NCBI GenBank assembly: GCA_944382835.1
Contig: CALWNP010000028.1
Location: 1-33,636, forward strand
Direction: 5' to 3'
Origin: an uncultured Gemmiger sp.
GTDB lineage: Bacteria; Bacillota; Clostridia; Oscillospirales; Ruminococcaceae
DNA: 33,636 nt
Part shown: one piece after another, positions 28,544 to 33,636 of the stretch
How the letters are laid out: each line of letters starts with the position of its first letter
Numbering within the stretch: the stretch's first letter is position 1
Position numbers and translations under genes: made by a program
Notes under the pieces: generated by a model
Seen by the model: only the letters and a program-made list of their open reading frames with translations
Database searches by the model: none
What the model was told of the DNA's origin: nothing

Positions 28544-31018
28544 TCAGTCGGCGGCTTCCACCGGGGCGGCCTTGGGGGCGTGGGCGGAGGCCAGGCTGCG
28601 GGCAGCGGTGACAATCCGTGCGCCGCAGCGCTCCAGCTTGGCACGGGTCAGCGGGTAGCGGACGGTGGAATCCTGCATGGCGTGGAGCAGGTCGTCCCGG
28701 TCGGCGGGGCCGCCGGGCATCATCAGGTCGTTGCCGGCGCCGATGGTGCCCGAGGCGCAGGCACTGGGATAGACCTGGCCGGCAGGGAAGAACCCGGCAA
28801 TGACCCAGTCGGTCATCACAAGGCCGGTGTAGCCCCATTCACGGCGCAGCAGTTCCTCCATCAGGTCCGCCCGCTGGGAGGTGTGCTCCCCGTTGAGCAG
28901 GTTGTAGGAGGTCATGATGGACGCGGGGTTGGCATCCCGCACCGCGATGGCAAAGCCCTTGAGGTAGAGCTCCCGCAGGGCGCGGGGGCTGACCTGGGAG
29001 TTGGAGTGCATGCGGTTAGTCTCCTGGTTGTTGCAGCAGAAGTGTTTGAGGGTGACGCCGCAGCCGGGGTGTTTCTGCACGCCGCGGGTCATGGCGGCGG
29101 CGATGTGGCCGCTGAGCAGCGGGTCCTCGGAATAATACTCAAAGTTGCGGCCGCACAGCGGGCTGCGGTGCAGGTTCAGTGCCGGGGCCAGCCACAGGTG
29201 CACCCCGAACCGCTCCATCTCTTCACCCACCAGGTCGCCGCAGGTCTCCACCACAGCGGGCTCCCAGCTCTGGGCCAGTGCCGTGCCGATGGGGATGGCG
29301 GTGCAGGCCTGTTCGTAGACAGGTCCTTCGGGGGCCTTTTGGCTGTTGCCCAGGGTGGCCTGGATGGAGGCGCGCATGGATTCCGGAACCATCTGGATGA
29401 AGTCGCTGAAGTTGTCCGCCCCCACGGCCACCGGACCGTTCTCGCCGATGGCATACCGGCTGGCCAGACGCAGGCCCGCAGGGCCGTCGGCCATGACCAG
29501 GGCGGGGATGTTCTGCTCGGGGAAGCCACGGGTCTCGCCCGCGGCGCCGGCCACCGTCACGCCGGCGTTGCCCACAACACTCTCGGAACCGGACCCGGCA
29601 AAGTAGCCCACACACAGGGTGGCCAGCGCCTCGTCCGACATGCCCTGCACCGTGGCCAGAGCGTCGGCTTCGGGCTCGGCCGGGGTCACCGGTGTCACCG
29701 TCAGGGCGGCGGGGTCCAGGGCAACGGGGGTCATGCCAGCGGGCAGCGGCTCTTCCGGCTGGGCGTCCGGGGTCCAGTCGGCAAAATCCGGCACCCCGCC
29801 CACAGCGGGAACCGCCTGCACCGTGACCGGTTCGGCAAGGCTCAGCGCGCCGCAGAGGGCGGCATTCCGGCAGTCGGTGCCCAGATAGAGACGATAGGTG
29901 CCAGCCTCCAGCACCCAGGCTTCCGCCGCTGCGTCGTAGGCAGCCATTTCGGGCAGGGCAAAGGTCAGGGTCAGCGTTTCGCTCTCACCGGGAGCCAACA
30001 GACGGGTCTTCCGGTAGGCAGCCAGCTCCCGGGCGGGTTCGTCCAGCTTTCCGGCGGGCTTGCGCAGATAGAGCTGAACCACCTGCTTGCCCGGACGGTC
30101 GCCGGTGTTGGTTACGGTGACCGGCAGCTGCACCGTGGCACCCTCTGCCGTCACAGCCCCGGCCTGCAGCGAGAAGGTGGTGTAGGACAGGCCGTAGCCG
30201 AAGGGGAACAGCGGGGTCTTGCCCGCTGCGTCAAAGTAACGGTAGCCCACATAGATGCCCTCGCGGTAATGGGTGTCGTCCTGGCCGCCAAAGTCGCCGG
30301 GGCCCTGGTAGTCGGCTGCCGCGGCCCAGGTGGCGCTCAGATGGCCGGAGGGCACTGCCTTGCCCAGCAGCACGTCGGCAAAGGCGTCCCCCACCGCGAT
30401 GCCGGGCTGGGAGAGCAGCAGGATGTTGCCCACCTGGTCCACCACCGGAGACAGGTCCACAACGCCGCCCACATTGAGCACCAGCAGGAACCGCTGGTAC
30501 TTTTGCTGCAGCGCCAGGATGTCCCGCACCTCGGTATCGGTCAGGCGCAGGTCACCGGCGGTATCGGTCCGGTCGGTGCCCTCGCCGCTGCGGCGGGCCA
30601 GCACATAGACGGCGGTCTCGCCCGCGCCGTCCAGCGGCAGGTCATAGTCGGGCTCGGTGGGCTCGGCCCCCATCAGACTTGCCAGGGCGCTCAGGCCCTC
30701 GGCCGCCACGATCTTCTGCTTTTCGGCAAAAAATGCCTGCCGGGCCTCCTCCCGGACGGCGTCGTAGCCGTCCAGCCATCCCTTGGTGGTCACGGTGCAG
30801 CCGGCGGTCTCGAGGCCATCCTCAATGGTGGGGTAGTGCCGCACATTCACATCACCGGAGCCGGTGCCGCCCTTGATGGTGCGGCGTGCGCCGCTGCCAT
30901 ACAGTGCGATGGGTTCCGGCCCGGCCAGCGGAAAGCTGCCGTCGCTCTTCAAAAGAACGAGGCAGTCGGGGGTCAGTGCCCGGACCTTGTTATAGTGTTC
31001 CTGTTCGTAAGCTTGCAT
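28544..31018 (-). CDS. GH3 beta-glucosidase with inverted domain order
   Basis: An 824-residue GH3 enzyme whose two halves are swapped relative to the usual order. Residues 1-270 match the GH3 C-terminal alpha/beta domain (IALYGSGARRTIKGGTGSGD, LLLSQPGIAVGDAFADVLLG), 275-390 the Fn3-like domain (FPFGYGLSYTTF, TVTNTGDRPGKQVVQLYL), and about 455-800 the TIM barrel (GRNFEYYSEDP, TLKHFCCNNQE) with nucleophile Asp737 in LVMTDW. This inverted arrangement is known in some rumen and gut Firmicutes beta-glucosidases. Likely cytoplasmic exo-beta-glycosidase on beta-glucosides or beta-xylosides. GAAAGGAG lies 7 bases before ATG 31018. It heads an operon with the GH35-like gene. Confidence 0.93.
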   Translation of the reverse strand: MQAYEQEHYNKVRALTPDCLVLLKSDGSFPLAGPEPIALYGSGARRTIKGGTGSGDVNVRHYPTIEDGLETAGCTVTTKGWLDGYDAVREEARQAFFAEKQKIVAAEGLSALASLMGAEPTEPDYDLPLDGAGETAVYVLARRSGEGTDRTDTAGDLRLTDTEVRDILALQQKYQRFLLVLNVGGVVDLSPVVDQVGNILLLSQPGIAVGDAFADVLLGKAVPSGHLSATWAAAADYQGPGDFGGQDDTHYREGIYVGYRYFDAAGKTPLFPFGYGLSYTTFSLQAGAVTAEGATVQLPVTVTNTGDRPGKQVVQLYLRKPAGKLDEPARELAAYRKTRLLAPGESETLTLTFALPEMAAYDAAAEAWVLEAGTYRLYLGTDCRNAALCGALSLAEPVTVQAVPAVGGVPDFADWTPDAQPEEPLPAGMTPVALDPAALTVTPVTPAEPEADALATVQGMSDEALATLCVGYFAGSGSESVVGNAGVTVAGAAGETRGFPEQNIPALVMADGPAGLRLASRYAIGENGPVAVGADNFSDFIQMVPESMRASIQATLGNSQKAPEGPVYEQACTAIPIGTALAQSWEPAVVETCGDLVGEEMERFGVHLWLAPALNLHRSPLCGRNFEYYSEDPLLSGHIAAAMTRGVQKHPGCGVTLKHFCCNNQETNRMHSNSQVSPRALRELYLKGFAIAVRDANPASIMTSYNLLNGEHTSQRADLMEELLRREWGYTGLVMTDWVIAGFFPAGQVYPSACASGTIGAGNDLMMPGGPADRDDLLHAMQDSTVRYPLTRAKLERCGARIVTAARSLASAHAPKAAPVEAAD

Positions 31019-31087
31019 GGGATACTCCTTTCTGGTTGAGATCTATCCTTTGAAATGAGATGAAAATGCCTTGAACTGCTATACTCT

Positions 31088-31093
31088 ATTGTA
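31088..31093 (-). promoter_or_regulatory. possible -10 of the GH3-GH35 operon
   Basis: On the minus strand TACAAT (31093-31088) lies 70 bases before the GH3 ATG. No consensus -35 is seen upstream, so activation or a different promoter is possible. The rest of 31094-31244 is AT-richer DNA with no gene that I can recognise. Confidence 0.3.
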
Positions 31094-31244
31094 GCGGAAA
31101 TGGAGCAAAACGGCCAGATGTTTTTTGGCAGAAGCGGAGAAAAATTGAGGTTTTCTTACAATTTTATCGGCGGAAAAAGGGAAAATCCGGCAGGCGGGAG
31201 CTGGGAAACCGGGCCCTTTCTGCTTTTCCCGGCAGCGAAACCAG

Positions 31245-31282
31245 AAAGGCCAGACCAATCCATCCGGACCGGTCTGGCCTTT
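31245..31282 (-). terminator. terminator after fucO
   Basis: AAAGGCCAGACC (31245-31256) pairs perfectly with GGTCTGGCCTTT (31271-31282), 24 bases past the fucO stop. The T run on the minus side is short (CTTTCTGGTTTC). Confidence 0.7.
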
Positions 31283-31305
31283 GTTTCGTTTATCAGCAGA
31301 AGCGC

Positions 31306-32454
31306 TTACAGCTGGCTCTTGTACAGCTCTTTGATCTCTTCCACGCTGGTGTCACGGGGGTTGCCGGGGCAGCAGGCGTCGGCAAAGGCGGACTCGGCCA
31401 GGAAGGGAATATCCTCCTCCTTCAGGATGCCCTGCAGGTTGGCGGGGATGCCCACGTCGGCACTGAGCTTCTTGACGGCGGCGATGGTGGCGTCGGCGGC
31501 TTCGGCATCGCTCATGGCGTCGATGCCCTCAACGCCCATGGCCTTGCCCACGGCGCGGTAACGTTCGCCGGCCACGCTCTTGTTGTATTCCAGGCCAACA
31601 GGCAGCAGGATGGCGCAGGCCACACCGTGGGGGGTGTCATACAGGGCGCTCAGGCCGTGAGCCATGCTGTGGACAATGCCCAGACCCACGTTGGAGAAGC
31701 CCATGCCGGCGATGTACTGGCCCAGGGCCATGCCCTCGCGGCCTTCGGGGGTGTTCTGGACGGCAGCACGCAGGTTTTCGCTGATCAGCCGGATGGCTTC
31801 CAGATGGAACATGTCCGAGATGGTGCAGTGACCCTTGGTGATGTAGCCCTCGATGGCATGGGTCAGAGCGTCCATACCGGTGGCGGCGGTCAGGCCCTTG
31901 GGCATGGAGGCCATCATGTCGGGATCGACAACGGCAACTTCGGGGATGTCGTTGGTGTCCACGCAGACGAACTTGCGCTTCTTCTCCACGTCGGTGATGA
32001 CGTAGTTGATGGTGACCTCGGCGGCAGTACCGGCGGTGGTGGGCACCGCGATGGTGAAGACCGCATGCTTCTTGGTGGGAGCAACGCCTTCCAGGCTGCG
32101 GACATCGGCGAACTCGGGGTTGTTGATGATGATGCCGATAGCCTTGGCGGTGTCCATGGAGGAGCCGCCGCCGATGGTGACGATGCAGTCGGCTTCCGCC
32201 TTCTTGAAGGCCTCCACGCCGTCCTGGACGTTCTGGATGGTGGGGTTGGGCTTGATCTCGCTGTACACCGAGTAGGCAAAGCCGGCGGCGTCCAGCAGAT
32301 CGGTGACCTTCTTGGTGACGCCGAACTTGATCAGGTCGGGGTCGGAGCAGACGAAGGCTTTCTTGTAGCCGCGGGAGGTCAGTTCGGGAACGATGTTCTC
32401 GATGGCGCCGTGGCCGTGGTAGGAAATGGTGTTCAGAACAATGCGGGATACCAT
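31306..32454 (-). CDS. fucO: lactaldehyde reductase (iron-dependent group III alcohol dehydrogenase)
   Basis: A 382-residue enzyme, the same length as E. coli FucO, which reduces L-lactaldehyde to L-1,2-propanediol with NADH at the end of rhamnose and fucose breakdown. It has the cofactor motif GGGSSMDTAKAIGI (about 96-109) and metal ligands at Asp195, His199, His262 and His276 (GMDALTHA, HSMAHGLSALYDTPHG), each one position from the E. coli ligands Asp196, His200, His263 and His277. AAAGGAG precedes ATG 32454. It lies 119 bases downstream of rhaD on the same strand, which supports the substrate assignment. Other group III dehydrogenases look similar, but context favours FucO. Confidence 0.92.
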   Translation of the reverse strand: MVSRIVLNTISYHGHGAIENIVPELTSRGYKKAFVCSDPDLIKFGVTKKVTDLLDAAGFAYSVYSEIKPNPTIQNVQDGVEAFKKAEADCIVTIGGGSSMDTAKAIGIIINNPEFADVRSLEGVAPTKKHAVFTIAVPTTAGTAAEVTINYVITDVEKKRKFVCVDTNDIPEVAVVDPDMMASMPKGLTAATGMDALTHAIEGYITKGHCTISDMFHLEAIRLISENLRAAVQNTPEGREGMALGQYIAGMGFSNVGLGIVHSMAHGLSALYDTPHGVACAILLPVGLEYNKSVAGERYRAVGKAMGVEGIDAMSDAEAADATIAAVKKLSADVGIPANLQGILKEEDIPFLAESAFADACCPGNPRDTSVEEIKELYKSQL

Positions 32455-32527
32455 AACAATACACTCCTTTTGTTTGATACTTTAACGGGACGGTTTTCTG
32501 CCTTGCTGCGTGCAAAAGCAGCTCTTA

Positions 32528-32556
32528 TACTTAGCTTAGCACATCCGGGGCGGCAA
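32528..32556 (-). promoter_or_regulatory. possible internal promoter for fucO
   Basis: In the 119-base gap between rhaD and fucO, minus-strand TTGCCG (32556-32551) and TAAGTA (32533-32528) are 17 bases apart, with TATAAG overlapping. The match is modest. The gap shows no terminator, so read-through from rhaD is also expected. Confidence 0.3.
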
Positions 32557-32573
32557 AGGCAACCGGTTCCCGG

Positions 32574-33401
32574 TCAGTCCAGGAAATCTTCGTTGAGGGT
32601 GACGCCGAAGTCCCGGGCGATGGCCCGCAGGTCGTCATCCTCGATGGTCTGGCGGATCAGGCCGCCGCCCATGGACAGCACCTTGACATAGATCTCGGCA
32701 CTCTTCTCGATGGTGTGAGCCAGGCCGAAGGTTGTGTCGTAGTCGGGGCCGGAGGCGAACAGGCCGTGCTGGGCCCAGATGGCGGCCTGGTAGGTCTTCA
32801 TCTTCTCGCTGGTGGCCATGGCAATGTCGGCACCGCCCGGCACCATCCAGGGGCAGACGCCCACGCCTTCGGGGAAGACCACCGGGCATTCGGTGGCGCT
32901 CTGCCACAGAGCACGGCTGAAGGCACGGTCGGTCAGGGGCAGGATGTAGGTCAGGGCGATGACGTTGGTGGCGTGGCAGTGGTAGATGACCCGGTTGGCA
33001 CCGTTGGTGGCTGCCTTGCGGACGCTGTGGTTCATGAAATGGCTGGGGAACTCGCTGGTGGGTTTGGCACCCTCGGCCAGGCCCCAGACAATCCGCCAGC
33101 TATCGCCGGCGGCGTTGATTTCCACAATGCCGATGCTGTGGATGGGATCGGGCTCCACATTGCGGAAGAACTTGCCCGAACCGGTGGTGATGAAGTACTC
33201 ACCGGCCAGGTTTTCCGCCTGCACCCCCATCTTCACCCATTCCCGGGGCGTCTCGTCAAAGAAGGGACGGCAGGCCTCCACGTCCTCGGCGGTCATGCGG
33301 TAGGTCAGGTTGCCGCCGTTGCGCTCGTGCCAGCCCTGCAGCCAGCCGTCGTTGCACATCCGGATAAAACCCTTGACGCAGGGTACTTCGTAAATCTCCA
33401 T
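32574..33401 (-). CDS. rhaD: rhamnulose-1-phosphate aldolase
   Basis: A 275-residue class II (zinc) aldolase, nearly the exact length of E. coli RhaD, which splits L-rhamnulose 1-phosphate into dihydroxyacetone phosphate and L-lactaldehyde. Zinc ligands His141, His143 (YHCHATN) and His212 (WAQHGLF) and catalytic Glu117 fall at the same numbers as in the E. coli enzyme. RNGGNLTYR (about 27-35) and TTGSGKFFRN (about 72-81) form the phosphate site. The close fit distinguishes it from fuculose-phosphate aldolase, which is about 60 residues shorter. AAAGGA precedes ATG 33401. It sits between the isomerase-like gene and fucO, giving pathway order on the minus strand. A kinase for rhamnulose is not in the window. 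Confidence 0.95.
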   Translation of the reverse strand: MEIYEVPCVKGFIRMCNDGWLQGWHERNGGNLTYRMTAEDVEACRPFFDETPREWVKMGVQAENLAGEYFITTGSGKFFRNVEPDPIHSIGIVEINAAGDSWRIVWGLAEGAKPTSEFPSHFMNHSVRKAATNGANRVIYHCHATNVIALTYILPLTDRAFSRALWQSATECPVVFPEGVGVCPWMVPGGADIAMATSEKMKTYQAAIWAQHGLFASGPDYDTTFGLAHTIEKSAEIYVKVLSMGGGLIRQTIEDDDLRAIARDFGVTLNEDFLD

Positions 33402-33430
33402 CTTGATGATCCTTTCTGTATAAAATATCT

Positions 33431-33436
33431 ATTATA
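33431..33436 (-). promoter_or_regulatory. possible rhaD -10
   Basis: A perfect TATAAT on the minus strand (33436-33431) lies 29 bases before the rhaD ATG in an AT-rich 67-base gap. The -35 slot is not consensus. rhaD may instead be read from the upstream isomerase gene. Confidence 0.3.
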
Positions 33437-33468
33437 ATTCAATATGTATAAAACTTTGGGGGGACAAC

Positions 33469-33636
33469 TCAGCGGGTGATGACATCCACCGGCACGTTGA
33501 AGATCTCGGCCACCTTGAGGATGGTGTCGATGTGGCGGCCGGAGGCGGCGGCCATGTGATGGGTGGGGCCGGCCTCGCTCCAGCGGTTGACGAACTCCCG
33601 GGCACCGCAGGTGAAGCGGGTGCGCATGTTGGTGTC
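33469..33636 (-). CDS. L-fucose/L-arabinose isomerase-like protein, C-terminal end
   Basis: The last 55 codons of a gene entering from the right edge, ending at a TGA at 33469. The peptide includes RFTCGAREFVNRW, then SEAGPTHHMAAASGRH, and ends FNVPVDVITR. A W....GPTHH...A.G.H pattern near the C-terminus is typical of the fucose/arabinose isomerase superfamily, whose C-terminal domain binds substrate. It does not look like the end of classical RhaA. Lying 67 bases upstream of rhaD on the same strand, it is probably the aldose-ketose isomerase feeding that aldolase, perhaps on L-rhamnose. With so little sequence, the exact family is tentative. Confidence 0.6.
   Translation of the reverse strand, partial: DTNMRTRFTCGAREFVNRWSEAGPTHHMAAASGRHIDTILKVAEIFNVPVDVITR

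Noticed and set aside
27065-31039. A 1,324-codon open frame on the plus strand
   Set aside because: It runs antisense to the convincing GH3 and GH35-like genes, is Gly/His/Gln-rich and low in complexity, and matches no family. Such shadows arise from GC-rich codon use.
1-33636. CRISPR arrays, tRNA or rRNA genes, insertion sequences and prophage genes
   Set aside because: I saw no regularly spaced repeats, no tRNA-like cloverleaf, no transposase or integrase motifs, and no phage genes in the window.

Overview
The window (33,636 bases, GC-rich, strong Shine-Dalgarno sites, many intrinsic terminators) looks like chromosome of a high-GC gut Firmicute of the Oscillospirales type (Faecalibacterium/Gemmiger/Subdoligranulum-like). 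That placement rests on gene content and style only, not on a marker gene. Nearly everything is plant-glycan catabolism: eight glycoside hydrolases (GH78 twice, GH2, GH43, GH42, GH1, GH3, GH35-like), two sugar importers, four transcription factors and the lower part of an L-rhamnose/L-fucose-type pathway. None of the seven hydrolases with a complete sequence, nor the N-terminus of the left GH78, shows a signal peptide, so the locus appears to import small rhamnose-, galactose- and glucose-containing glycosides and dismantle them in the cytoplasm.

Layout. 1-1196 (-): N-terminal part of a GH78 alpha-L-rhamnosidase cut by the window edge. 1197-2274: remnant of a MATE efflux gene divergent from an intact TetR regulator. 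2334-4901 (-): AraC regulator and GH1. 5143-11572 (+): GPH-type symporter, GH2, GH43 with F5/8-type domain, TIM-barrel sugar isomerase. 11751-13397 (-): acetolactate synthase behind a promoter-proximal terminator-like hairpin. 13783-21020 (+): GH42 beta-galactosidase, LacI regulator, and a carbohydrate ABC importer (binding protein plus two permeases, no ATPase), tied together by repeated GCGCAA/TTGCGC operator-like palindromes. 21168-23828 (-): LarA-family (nickel lactate-racemase-like) protein and a second AraC regulator. 23979-26735 (+): complete GH78. 26879-31018 (-): GH3 with inverted domain order followed by a GH35-like enzyme. 31306-33636 (-): lactaldehyde reductase (FucO), rhamnulose-1-phosphate aldolase (RhaD), and the C-terminal end of a fucose/arabinose-isomerase-like protein.

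Inferred pathway. The GH78 enzymes release L-rhamnose and GH42, GH35, GH2, GH43, GH1 and GH3 trim beta-galactosyl, arabinosyl/xylosyl and glucosyl residues. Rhamnose would be isomerised by the right-edge isomerase, phosphorylated by a kinase not in the window, split by RhaD to DHAP and L-lactaldehyde, and the aldehyde reduced by FucO to 1,2-propanediol. The LarA homologue might racemise lactate or another 2-hydroxy acid.

The points most worth following are a putative LacI regulon with looping-type operator pairs at three promoters, 20-bp-period direct repeats placed alike at the -35 of both GH78 genes, helical C-terminal tails on two unrelated hydrolases, the acetolactate synthase leader hairpin, and the collapsed MATE gene beside its likely repressor.
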